Shown here: piece after piece, positions 16,164-23,723 of the stretch
How the letters are laid out: every line of letters begins with the position of its first letter
Position numbering within the stretch: the first letter of the stretch is position 1
Assembly: GCA_964655225.1 (NCBI GenBank)
Contig: CAZZMB010000029.1
Span: 1-32,030 of the forward strand
Reading direction: 5' to 3'
Source: JAFMKE01 sp964655225
Lineage (GTDB): Bacteria; Bacteroidota; Bacteroidia; Chitinophagales; UBA8649
DNA: 32,030 nt
Notes under the pieces: model-generated
The model's input: the letters and a program-made list of their open reading frames with translations, nothing else
Told to the model about the DNA's origin: nothing
The model's database searches: none
Made by a program: the position numbers and the translations under genes

Positions 16164-17156
16164 ATGTCCAATAAGCTTAAAATAGTACTAACTGGTGGAA
16201 ATGGGTTCTTGGGCAGCCATCTTGTCGATCGTCTGCTTTTGGAGTCTACAGAAATTCATTGTATTGTTCGTCCGACTAGTAATTTGAAATGGTTAGAAGG
16301 TAAGAATGTAAAAATTCATACTTGCGGATTAACAGATGTTGATGCGCTGGTTAAAGTATTTGACAAAGCGGATTATATTTTTCATTTGGCGGGTACTGTT
16401 GCAGCACTCAAGTATGAGGATTATTACTACGGAAATGTAGAGTTAACTAAAAATATATTAGAAGCTGCACTTGTGCAAAAGGCAACAATCAAAAAAATTG
16501 TGGTCACAAGCAGCCTAGCAGTTGGTGGGCCATGCACAAGAGATACTCCACTAGATGAGTCTGGTCCATTTAATGCAGTTTCTCTTTATGGTAAAGCCAA
16601 GGTGGCTCAGGAAATGGTTTGTGCACAATATTTTGATCGACTGCCCATTACCATTGCAAGACCTTCGGTTATTAGCGGAAGTAGAGAGGTTGAGTTGTTT
16701 GAATTTATCAAAACGGTTGAACATGGGCTGGTTCCTTTAGTCGGTTATAATGATAAGTATTTGAGTATTATCAATGTAAAGGATTTAGTAGAGGCATTTT
16801 ATCAAATGGCCTTGGTTGAGAAAACGAATGGACAGGCCTATTATTTAAGTGCAGAGGAATTGGTTTCGTGGAAAGAATTGGGGGAAATATGTGCCAATAA
16901 ATTGGGTAAGAACCCGGTGTATTTTCGCTTACCTCATTTTCTTATTCGTCTAGCGGGGAAAATGGCTGGATTTTTTGGAAAGCTGCAGGGCAAAGCTCCC
17001 ACTTTCGATTATGAAAAAGCAAAAGAAGGGGTCCAGGAAGCCTGGATTTGTAAAGTTAATAAGGCAAAAAAAGATTTTGGGTTTAAGCAGACAGTATTAA
17101 TAAAGGATGGTGTGGAGGATGCGATAGACTGGTACAAAAAGAATAAATGGTTATAA
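16164..17156 (+). CDS. NAD(P)-dependent epimerase/dehydratase-family oxidoreductase (extended SDR)
   Basis: A 331-residue extended SDR. The Rossmann motif TGGNGFLG is at residues 10-17, HLAGTVA near 74-80, a Ser116/Ser117 strand (VVTSS), and the catalytic pair Tyr142 and Lys146 in YGKAK. The frame is open back to 16089, but the ATG at 16164 places the glycine motif correctly. It diverges from the oxoamine synthase gene with a shared 69-bp intergenic region. In Caulobacter the 3-ketosphinganine reductase CerR belongs to this same broad family and is linked to SPT. That makes reduction of the keto product a plausible role here, but sugar-nucleotide or other substrates are equally allowed by the motifs. 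Confidence 0.78.
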   Translation: MSNKLKIVLTGGNGFLGSHLVDRLLLESTEIHCIVRPTSNLKWLEGKNVKIHTCGLTDVDALVKVFDKADYIFHLAGTVAALKYEDYYYGNVELTKNILEAALVQKATIKKIVVTSSLAVGGPCTRDTPLDESGPFNAVSLYGKAKVAQEMVCAQYFDRLPITIARPSVISGSREVELFEFIKTVEHGLVPLVGYNDKYLSIINVKDLVEAFYQMALVEKTNGQAYYLSAEELVSWKELGEICANKLGKNPVYFRLPHFLIRLAGKMAGFFGKLQGKAPTFDYEKAKEGVQEAWICKVNKAKKDFGFKQTVLIKDGVEDAIDWYKKNKWL

Positions 17157-17272
17157 TAGTATTCTTTTTGGTAGCGAGTATCTTATTTTCATTTCATTGC
17201 AATCATACCTCTAACGATTTGTATACTATGGATTCGCTGGCACTTCATTCTATTGGCAGGCTTGGCAAATAG
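17147..17272 (+). CDS. Possible small ORF (41 aa) after the SDR gene
   Basis: An ATG-initiated frame overlapping the last codons of the SDR gene encodes a hydrophobic N-terminus (MVIIVFFLVASILFSF), then HCNHTSND and a polar tail. It resembles a signal or anchor sequence, but no proper lipobox is present (Phe-His before Cys). It has no recognisable domain and overlaps an inverted repeat. It could be chance. Confidence 0.25.
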   Translation: MVIIVFFLVASILFSFHCNHTSNDLYTMDSLALHSIGRLGK

Positions 17273-17287
17273 TATACGAATCTTTAG
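17211..17287. repeat. Inverted repeat, 19-nt arms around a 39-nt loop
   Basis: CTAACGATTTGTATACTAT (17211-17229) pairs with ATAGTATACGAATCTTTAG (17269-17287): 18 of 19 positions pair, counting one G-T, with one mismatch. The loop is 17230-17268. No T-run follows, so it is not a classical terminator. Function unknown. Confidence 0.65.
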
Positions 17288-17463
17288 TTGTGCTTATAGA
17301 TTACAATACGGATTATTGTCTTGGTGCGTCAATCCAATGGGCGAGGAATAAATTTATTTGAACCAACTTGTTTTTAAAAAGGAATTGAACGCCCACAAGT
17401 CATTTTTTGATTAAGTCTTTGTAATTTTTTGAGTAAACGCATATTCCTTACGTTTAGCTTTAG

Positions 17464-17471
17464 TATTTTTG
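17464..17471 (+). promoter_or_regulatory. -7 element directly before rmuC
   Basis: TATTTTTG is an exact TAnnTTTG match with only four bases between it and the ATG at 17476, predicting a leaderless or near-leaderless transcript. Confidence 0.45.
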
Positions 17472-17475
17472 TGTT

Positions 17476-18756
17476 ATGAGTATTTCTGTAATAATAATTG
17501 TTGCCCTTATTGTTGGTGTTTCCTTGGGCCTTGGCTTTATGTATATGCATGCTAAGGCAGACCATGCAGGTGTCAAGGGGAAGCTTGGTCAACTTACCGA
17601 GCAAAATACGACACTAAATCAAAAATTAGAAACAGCTCAATTGACAATTAATGAGTTAAATAATCAATTGGCAGGTGCAGAAAAGGATGTAGAACATTTA
17701 GCAGAAAAGCTGAAATCTCAATTGGAAAATCAATTGGAACAACAAGAAAAAATGGAACTTCAATTTGCTAGTGTAGCAAGTAAAATATTAGCGGATAATA
17801 GTCAAAAATTTTCTGAGCAGAACAAAGAATCCATGCAACACATCTTAAATCCACTAAAGGAGAAGATTAGTGAATTTGAAAAAAGGGTGGAATCGACGAA
17901 TAAGGATAGTATTGATATGCATGCGACCCTCCGACAGCAAATTTCAGGTTTAAGAGAGTTGAATGAGCAAATGAGTAAAGAAGCCTTGAATTTAACTAAA
18001 GCGCTAAAGGGAGATAGTAAGATACAAGGGAACTGGGGGGAATTGGTCCTGGAGCGTGTGCTAGAGAAATCTGGATTGGAAAAGGGAAGAGAATATGAGG
18101 TGCAGCAAAGTTTTACGCTAGAGGATGGCTCCAGGGTTTTACCGGATGTGATTATAAACCTGCCTGATGGTAAGAAGATGATTGTGGATAGTAAAGTTAG
18201 CTTAACTGCATATGAGCAATATGTAAATAGCGAAGAGGAAGATCAACAAGCAGTTTTTCTAAAGGCGCATATTGAGTCAATAAAGAAGCATGTGGAAGGA
18301 CTCGGTAATCATAATTATCATGATTTGTATCAAATAGAAAGTCCTGACTTTGTGCTTATGTTTATTCCTATTGAACCTGCATTTGCTATTGCGGTTAATC
18401 AGGATAACCAGCTATACAATAAGGCTTTTGATAAAAATATTGTGATTGTGACACCAAGTACATTACTCGCTACCCTGCGAACTATCGACACTATGTGGAG
18501 TAACGATAAGCAGCAAAGAAATGCTCTGGTTATTGCTCAAGAATCTGGCAAATTATATGACCAGTTCACCAATTTAATTGAGGATTTGGTTAAAGTGGGC
18601 AATCAGCTAGGTACCGTGCAACGGAGCTATGAATCTTCGATGAAAAAGCTTACCGGTAAGGGTAATCTGATCAGTAAAGTTGAAAAACTTAAAAAGTTGG
18701 GTGCCAAAGCCAACAAGAGTCTCCCCGACAATATAGTGGATCGAGCAGAGGACTAA
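17476..18756 (+). CDS. rmuC: DNA recombination protein RmuC
   Basis: A 426-residue RmuC-family protein. An N-terminal membrane anchor (about residues 3-25) is followed by a long coiled coil (about 30-110; many Gln, Leu and Glu heptads). The RmuC nuclease-like core spans about 150-400. Its signature is visible as IQGNWGELVLERVLEKSGL, DVIINLPDGKKMIVDSKVSL and FVLMFIPIEPAFAIA; the Asp and Lys of VDSKVS match the PD-(D/E)xK-like site. In E. coli, RmuC limits inversions at short inverted repeats; the biochemical activity is not well defined. Start chosen at the first ATG, which keeps the anchor. Neighbouring inverted repeats may be coincidental. Confidence 0.88.
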   Translation: MSISVIIIVALIVGVSLGLGFMYMHAKADHAGVKGKLGQLTEQNTTLNQKLETAQLTINELNNQLAGAEKDVEHLAEKLKSQLENQLEQQEKMELQFASVASKILADNSQKFSEQNKESMQHILNPLKEKISEFEKRVESTNKDSIDMHATLRQQISGLRELNEQMSKEALNLTKALKGDSKIQGNWGELVLERVLEKSGLEKGREYEVQQSFTLEDGSRVLPDVIINLPDGKKMIVDSKVSLTAYEQYVNSEEEDQQAVFLKAHIESIKKHVEGLGNHNYHDLYQIESPDFVLMFIPIEPAFAIAVNQDNQLYNKAFDKNIVIVTPSTLLATLRTIDTMWSNDKQQRNALVIAQESGKLYDQFTNLIEDLVKVGNQLGTVQRSYESSMKKLTGKGNLISKVEKLKKLGAKANKSLPDNIVDRAED

Positions 18757-18789
18757 GTAGAATTTACAAATCAAAAAGTTAATTGTTGA

Positions 18790-18809
18790 TATACGTATAT
18801 ATACGTATA
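18790..18809. repeat. Perfect 20-bp palindrome upstream of the SSB gene
   Basis: TATACGTATATATACGTATA equals its own reverse complement and contains two TATACGTATA units side by side. It ends 71 bases before the ATG at 18881, a position suited to a dimeric regulator. The binding protein is unknown; cruciform formation is also possible. Confidence 0.6.
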
Positions 18810-18880
18810 AGTTACGCTTAGGTATTAAAGTGTACATATATTTACATTACAATAAATCATTATATATTAAATTAAAAACT

Positions 18881-19222
18881 ATGAATATGTTAAGAAATCA
18901 AGTACAGTTAATTGGTAGAATTGGATCAGAAACTGAGTTAAAAACATTGGATAGCGGCAATAGCTTGCTCAATTTATCAATAGCTACCAATGAGTTTTAT
19001 AAAGATAAAGAAGGAGTCAAACAAGAGAAAACTGAATGGCATCGTATTGTTGCTTGGGGTAAAACCGCTGAAATCATGAATAACTTGATTGGCAAAGGAG
19101 ATGAAATAGCAATTGAAGGAAAGTTAACTCATCGGAGCTATGAAAAAGACGGAGAAACTCGATATTCCACTGAGGTTGTGGTCAATGAATTTTTACTGCT
19201 CAATAGTGTAAATCAAAAGTGA
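18881..19222 (+). CDS. Short single-stranded DNA-binding protein without acidic tail
   Basis: A 113-residue OB-fold SSB: NQVQLIGRIGSETELKTLDS, the Trp/aromatic strand EKTEWHRIVAWGKTAE, and GDEIAIEGKLTHRSYEKDG. It stops straight after the OB fold (LLNSVNQK). It lacks the Gly/Pro-rich linker and the DDDIPF-type C-terminal tip that recruits partner proteins in the replicative SSB. It is therefore probably an accessory SSB, perhaps for repair, recombination or uptake, alongside a full-length copy elsewhere. An upstream in-frame ATG (18830) would add a non-conserved leader, so I start at 18881; the ATG at 18887 is equally possible. Confidence 0.85.
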   Translation: MNMLRNQVQLIGRIGSETELKTLDSGNSLLNLSIATNEFYKDKEGVKQEKTEWHRIVAWGKTAEIMNNLIGKGDEIAIEGKLTHRSYEKDGETRYSTEVVVNEFLLLNSVNQK

Positions 19223-19231
19223 TTGATTAAG

Positions 19232-19283
19232 GTTTTGGCGCTGTATTCAACGCTTCCCCCTCTGCTTAGTACAGCGTCAAAAC
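19232..19283. terminator. Long hairpin between convergent ssb and SRPBCC genes
   Basis: GTTTTGGCGCTGTA pairs with TACAGCGTCAAAAC (14 bp, one G-T) around a 24-base, pyrimidine-rich loop. It fills the space between the two convergent stops and may end transcription from both sides. The loop is larger than in typical terminators. Confidence 0.5.
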
Positions 19284-19747
19284 TATTTCATTATTCCAAA
19301 TCGCTCTTCAATCGCTCTCTTCCGGTAAGCGAATATCTCAGCCAGTTGCCTTTTAATAAATATAGCATTAGCGATATCACCTATTATTCCTAAAGGCGCT
19401 TGGTAATCTATTATATCAAGCATTTCTACTCCACCAGGAATTTTTTTAATATGGTGTTGGTGATGCCACATCGAATAAGGTCCGACCCGTTGCTCATCTA
19501 CAAAATACTCTCCGGTTTTTACATGTGTAATTTCAGTTACCCAAGTCATTTTTAGCCCTAGGACAGGGCTTACTTTATACTGAATGAGCATACCAGGGTA
19601 CATTTTTTCAGGAGAATTTCCAATAATTTCAAAACCCATATAGTCTGGGGTTATCTCTTTTAAGTTTTTGGGAGATGAAATGAAATCCCATACGCTTTCT
19701 ATATCTGTAGGGATTCTCTGCGTTGTATTTAAAGTGTGTACTGACAT
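19283..19747 (-). CDS. SRPBCC-family (START-like) ligand-binding protein
   Basis: A 154-residue helix-grip protein. The opening strand with RIPTDIESVWDFISSPKNL is the typical start of polyketide cyclase/SRPBCC proteins. Later strands include MTWVTEITHVKTGEYFVDEQ and GPYSMWHHQHHIKKIPGGV, and a long C-terminal helix (FIKRQLAEIFAYRKRAIEER) closes the pocket. The family binds hydrophobic ligands or lipids, and no ligand can be inferred here. No signal peptide is visible, so it is probably cytosolic. It lies 56 bases downstream of the secreted His/Cys-domain gene on the same strand and may share its transcript. Confidence 0.75.
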   Translation of the reverse strand: MSVHTLNTTQRIPTDIESVWDFISSPKNLKEITPDYMGFEIIGNSPEKMYPGMLIQYKVSPVLGLKMTWVTEITHVKTGEYFVDEQRVGPYSMWHHQHHIKKIPGGVEMLDIIDYQAPLGIIGDIANAIFIKRQLAEIFAYRKRAIEERFGIMK

Positions 19748-19803
19748 ACAATGTCTAACCCAATTAAGAATAAAATTGTTCTCGATTTTAGGGCAATCTT
19801 CTT

Positions 19804-21852
19804 TTAATCAAGCAAATTATAATTATTTCTGAATGCTTGTATGAATGCTGCACCCAAATTTTGATGCGGTGGCACGTATTCAATCATTTTTTGGTAAGCA
19901 TAGGTTCCTTCTTGAAACGAGCTAGAAAATTGTTCCCAAAATTTATCCCATTGGATAGTTTCGCCTGATTCAACTTGTTCGGTGATAGCCAATAAAAGAG
20001 GGTTGTTAACGGTATAGGTGCCAATTTGTTTGGTTGATATAATATGCGCAAAAGGGGATTGATTTAAAATTTCATAAACTCTATGATATCCCCCACAAGA
20101 GCCAAGAAAAACAATTCTTGTTTCATCTCGAAGAAAGATTAGGCTGCGCGGAACGTAAAAACTATGTCCTCTATGAACTAAAACTTCAATATCTGCTTCT
20201 TTTTCATCAAGCAATTGCTTGATTAGTTTTTGTCCCTCATAATCATACTGAGGCTTATTTACTAAAATTTGAATGGGAATTGGATGCACACTGCTAATGA
20301 GTACAAACTCTCTATAATCTTGAATATGCCAATCATTTTTGCTCCATAAACGCATAAAAGTTTGATAAGATGTTTTACCGTCTTCATCATCGTAGAAGCA
20401 GTGCACTTGAGTGTGTATACTATCATTTCCCAATAAATCTTCCTTACTTATTTCCTTAATCGATGGAACTTCTAATTGATTGGTATATGTGAGATATTCA
20501 TTCCTATAGGTGCTAGTTTTGTTTTCATAAAGTTTCATTAACAATGAATATACAAGTTTCAATTCTTCATCCTTCGCTTGCGTGTAGTTAGTTAGAAGAC
20601 TTTTTTCTATTTGATAGAGGGTAAGGCTATCGGTAATGCTTCCAAGAGCATCTGCCACACTAACAGCTTCTTTCAAAAGACTTTTCTCGTTGCCAAGTTT
20701 TACAAATTTCCCAAGCAAATCTTCTCTGTTTATATCAGACATTTGAGCCAGCAAATCTGCTAACTTCCCATATGAGATACACATTTTTATAAATGTTCTA
20801 TACTGGTTGAACTGCACACTTTCCAATAACTCAAATGTATTGATTTTTTCTTCCTGTGTTTTTTCTAATAAGTTTTTAAACATGCCATTAAATGATGACG
20901 TGAATATTTCTTCCTCGCTATATGTTATTATATGGTACAACTCTTTAGCTGAATATTTGGATATTGACGAAAATCGCTGCTCATCATTATGATTCTCAAA
21001 AAGAGCATTAATGAACCGGGTTTTTCTTGTACAAATAGTTTTTAGCAACTTATCGATAGATTGTTTGGCTAGAATGTCAGGTCTTGGGGCTAATTCAACA
21101 AGCTTTAAAAAAAAATGCTCGCTGTTAAGTTTAGCAATATTATTAGCCTCTTTTATGCTAATATTTCCATCTGCTATACTTTGTAGCAAACTTAGGGCAT
21201 TACTCGAACTTCCAGTTTGATTAAAAATGTATAGAATCAGGCTATCCGTCTTATCTTCTGATATTCTCAGCTCTTGGTAAATTGCATGTCGTCCAATAAA
21301 GTATTGTTTTGAGCTGATTGGATCGATATGAAGAATGGCACTTAAAAGCGCTGGAGCGTATGAAGCTGATGCAAAAAGGGAGTAATTTTTTAAAACGATT
21401 TGTGGGTTAATTTGGGCTTCCAATTCTAAAAATTGTTGAGCTTCCTCTGTTGTGTAGATATAAGGGAGTATCGTATATGCTCCAGATGGATTGGCTTTAA
21501 AAAAGTATGCACTTTTATTAAGGCCTAATTCAAACAAATATCTTTCTAAAAATTTATAGGATAACGCTTTGCTTGAGTTTAGCGATGAGGTTTTTCTGAA
21601 GTTTACCAAACTGAAATAAATTCCTAACTGAATTTGTTTTCTTGCATCACTGCTTAAAGCTTGCTTAAACAGGATTTCTTGAAGTTTATCTACCTGCTCA
21701 AAAAATACCTCACTATTTTCATAATTAGCTAGTTTTTGGTCTTCAATACCATCCAACATATCGATACGCCTCTGCTGAAAATCAATGTAGGATTGGGCAG
21801 GTAAGGTGTAAAAGCTAAATAAGAAAACTAGAAAAAATATAAGACAGCGCAT
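19804..21852 (-). CDS. Secreted protein with C-terminal caspase-like (clan CD-type) His/Cys domain
   Basis: A 682-residue protein with a signal peptide (cleavage near LPAQSYIDF). Residues about 30-460 are almost entirely helical and resemble a repeat scaffold, with no domain that I recognise. The last 220 residues look like an alpha/beta domain. It has HCFYDDEDGKTSYQTFM, a strand with VLISSV, ILVNKPQYDYEG, IEVLVHRGHSFYV (His560 and His563), RIVFLGSCGGY (Cys586) and IISTKQIGTYTVNNPL. Hydrophobic strand followed by His-x-Gly, then hydrophobic strand followed by Ser-Cys-Gly, is the layout of clan CD peptidases (caspase, gingipain, CHAT types). I infer a peptidase-like fold; activity is not shown. 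It begins 23 bases after the histidine kinase stop and is probably in that operon. Confidence 0.7.
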   Translation of the reverse strand: MRCLIFFLVFLFSFYTLPAQSYIDFQQRRIDMLDGIEDQKLANYENSEVFFEQVDKLQEILFKQALSSDARKQIQLGIYFSLVNFRKTSSLNSSKALSYKFLERYLFELGLNKSAYFFKANPSGAYTILPYIYTTEEAQQFLELEAQINPQIVLKNYSLFASASYAPALLSAILHIDPISSKQYFIGRHAIYQELRISEDKTDSLILYIFNQTGSSSNALSLLQSIADGNISIKEANNIAKLNSEHFFLKLVELAPRPDILAKQSIDKLLKTICTRKTRFINALFENHNDEQRFSSISKYSAKELYHIITYSEEEIFTSSFNGMFKNLLEKTQEEKINTFELLESVQFNQYRTFIKMCISYGKLADLLAQMSDINREDLLGKFVKLGNEKSLLKEAVSVADALGSITDSLTLYQIEKSLLTNYTQAKDEELKLVYSLLMKLYENKTSTYRNEYLTYTNQLEVPSIKEISKEDLLGNDSIHTQVHCFYDDEDGKTSYQTFMRLWSKNDWHIQDYREFVLISSVHPIPIQILVNKPQYDYEGQKLIKQLLDEKEADIEVLVHRGHSFYVPRSLIFLRDETRIVFLGSCGGYHRVYEILNQSPFAHIISTKQIGTYTVNNPLLLAITEQVESGETIQWDKFWEQFSSSFQEGTYAYQKMIEYVPPHQNLGAAFIQAFRNNYNLLD

Positions 21853-21875
21853 ACTATTCCTGTAAATATAAGGAT

Positions 21876-22913
21876 TTAAGCTTTAGCTAAAGTGAAGCCA
21901 AAGGTAGTCCCTTTATCTATTGTGCTGCGAACGTGAATACTTTGTTCGTGTGCATCAATTATATGCTTACAAATAGACAATCCAAGCCCATTACCCCCAT
22001 CATATCTGGAACGATGAGTGTCAATGCGATAAAAACGTTCAAACAGACGGGGCAAGTGCTGAGATTCTATACCTGGTCCTTCATCCATAACTTCAAGCAA
22101 AATTTGATTTTCTACAGAAGAGATTCCCACTAAAATAAGGTCCTCATCTTTTCCATATTTGATTGCGTTGATAACTAAGTTATTCAATACCGTTTCAATC
22201 TGCCTTTTGTCTGCAAATACCATCTTGCTTTTTGGGTTGCCTTCCTTGTGCTTCAATTGAACATCTTTTACTTGTGCAGACATCTCGTGAGACTCAAAAA
22301 CATCCTCAACTAATTGGACAATATCAAATTTTTCTTGCTCCAAATTTAAGTTTCCCGTTTCATTTTTAGCAATCATCAAGAGCTTATCTACAATACTGGA
22401 TAATCGATCTAAATTTTTAGAGGCCTTTTTAAGGTAGCTGGTATTCACCTTTGGATTGTCTAAGGCTCCATTTAGAAGGGTTTCTATATATCCTTGAGTG
22501 TTGAAAATAGGCGTTTTCAACTCATGACTTACATTCCCAAGAAATTCCCTTCTGTATTGACCCATTCGCTTTAGTTCTTCAATTTCTGAAGCTTTAGATA
22601 AGCTAAAATTTTTAAGTTGTTCTTCGACTTCGCTCAAAGGGTCATTCGTTTGAAACAAAACTTCACTGTTCTCTCCTGATTTTAAATGATGAATATTTTT
22701 ATGGATTAATTTAATTCTCCTCAAAATATATCTATCCACTAATGAATAGATGGTCCAGTAAGATATACCGAAGCAAAACATAACTAACAGAAGGGGCACA
22801 TACCATTCAAAAAACAAGTTAAAAATAAAAACCAATAGTAGTAAAGTTCCGGTACTCAGGCTTATTGCTGTGGAGGCTATTAATGCAATTTTGGGTAAAC
22901 TTGTTTTTTTCAT
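21876..22913 (-). CDS. Sensor histidine kinase, PhoR-like
   Basis: A 345-residue membrane kinase. Two membrane segments (about 9-32 and 39-58) are joined by only a few residues, so there is no periplasmic sensor domain. The HisKA box FLGNVSHELKTPIF has the phospho-acceptor His130. The HATPase_c domain shows NNLVINAIKYG (N box), DEGPGIE (G1) and GGNGLGLSI (G2). Its start codon overlaps the stop of the response regulator (ATGA-type, 4 bases), as expected for a two-component pair with translational coupling. The layout resembles PhoR kinases that sense through a transporter partner, but the stimulus is unknown. Confidence 0.88.
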   Translation of the reverse strand: MKKTSLPKIALIASTAISLSTGTLLLLVFIFNLFFEWYVPLLLVMFCFGISYWTIYSLVDRYILRRIKLIHKNIHHLKSGENSEVLFQTNDPLSEVEEQLKNFSLSKASEIEELKRMGQYRREFLGNVSHELKTPIFNTQGYIETLLNGALDNPKVNTSYLKKASKNLDRLSSIVDKLLMIAKNETGNLNLEQEKFDIVQLVEDVFESHEMSAQVKDVQLKHKEGNPKSKMVFADKRQIETVLNNLVINAIKYGKDEDLILVGISSVENQILLEVMDEGPGIESQHLPRLFERFYRIDTHRSRYDGGNGLGLSICKHIIDAHEQSIHVRSTIDKGTTFGFTLAKA

Positions 22914-23590
22914 ACCTGAAATTTATATCCTACTCCTTTTAAAGTCACAAAGAAATCGTTGCCAATTTTTTCTCTCAATTTACGAATATGAACATCAATT
23001 GTGCGATCAACCACTATGGCTTCAGTTCCCCATACCTTAGAGAGAATTTCTTTCCTCGTAAATACTCTACCTGGTCTTGACATTAATAAACAGAGGAGGT
23101 TAAATTCTTTTTTTGGCAGAGATAGCTCCTTATTTTTTGTAAAGACTAAATGCTGAATTAAATCAATTTTGATGTCACCTGCTTCTACGTAATTCTTAAT
23201 ATCTTCCTCTTGCAGTCTTCTGAGTAAACTATTGATTTTACTTATCAATAGCTTAGGTTTTATCGGTTTGGAAATATAATCATCAGCTCCAGCATCAAAA
23301 CCAGCAATCTGACTATAGTCCTCATGGCGGGCAGTTAAAAAGGTGATGATAGTTTGTTTTAATTCAGGAAGTTTACGTAACTCATTGCAAACTTCAACTC
23401 CGTCCATAATAGGCATCATAACATCAAGTACAATCAAATTTGGCTGAAAAATTTTCGCTAATTCAATAGCCTCAATTCCATTTGATGCACATGCTGTTTG
23501 AAATCCTTCCTGATGTAGATTATAGTTGATAAATTCAAGCGTATCCTCTTCGTCATCTACCAGTAATATTTTAATCCTTGAGTTATTCAT
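22910..23590 (-). CDS. OmpR/PhoB-family response regulator
   Basis: A 226-residue regulator. The receiver domain (about 1-120) has the acidic pair Asp12/Asp13, phospho-acceptor Asp56 in VLDVMMP, Thr86 and Lys108 in SKP. The C-terminal winged helix (about 130-226) includes LSLPKKEFNLLCLLMSRPGR, ILSKVWG and DVHIRKLREKIG. It should bind direct repeats as a dimer after phosphorylation by the kinase encoded next. It is the first gene of an apparent three-gene operon (regulator, kinase, secreted His/Cys protein). Its own targets are not known; I see no convincing direct repeat in its promoter. Confidence 0.9.
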   Translation of the reverse strand: MNNSRIKILLVDDEEDTLEFINYNLHQEGFQTACASNGIEAIELAKIFQPNLIVLDVMMPIMDGVEVCNELRKLPELKQTIITFLTARHEDYSQIAGFDAGADDYISKPIKPKLLISKINSLLRRLQEEDIKNYVEAGDIKIDLIQHLVFTKNKELSLPKKEFNLLCLLMSRPGRVFTRKEILSKVWGTEAIVVDRTIDVHIRKLREKIGNDFFVTLKGVGYKFQV

Positions 23591-23609
23591 AACGAATATA
23601 TTTCTAAAA

Positions 23610-23617
23610 CAAATATA
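23610..23617 (-). promoter_or_regulatory. -7 element of the response regulator operon
   Basis: The minus strand reads TATATTTG, an exact TAnnTTTG match 19 bases before the ATG at 23590. Confidence 0.5.
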
Positions 23618-23723
23618 AGGCTTTCATTATCACTTCGGCTCTTCTTAATTATTTGTTTACTTACAGGATCGATTCTTAATGATTAGTTAACATAACCATA
23701 AAATTTAGCTTACTAACATCCTA

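Larger units (their letters stand above)
17157..17475. other. Intergenic region between the SDR and rmuC genes
   Basis: This 319-base stretch holds most of the possible 41-codon ORF, a long inverted repeat (17211-17287), and the -7 element of rmuC at its end. I see no tRNA or larger gene in it. Confidence 0.6.

Noticed and set aside
17211..17287. Integron attC site
   Set aside because: The outer ends (TAAC and GTTG) vaguely resemble attC core sites, but they do not pair with each other and neither matches the consensus. No integrase or cassette is present.
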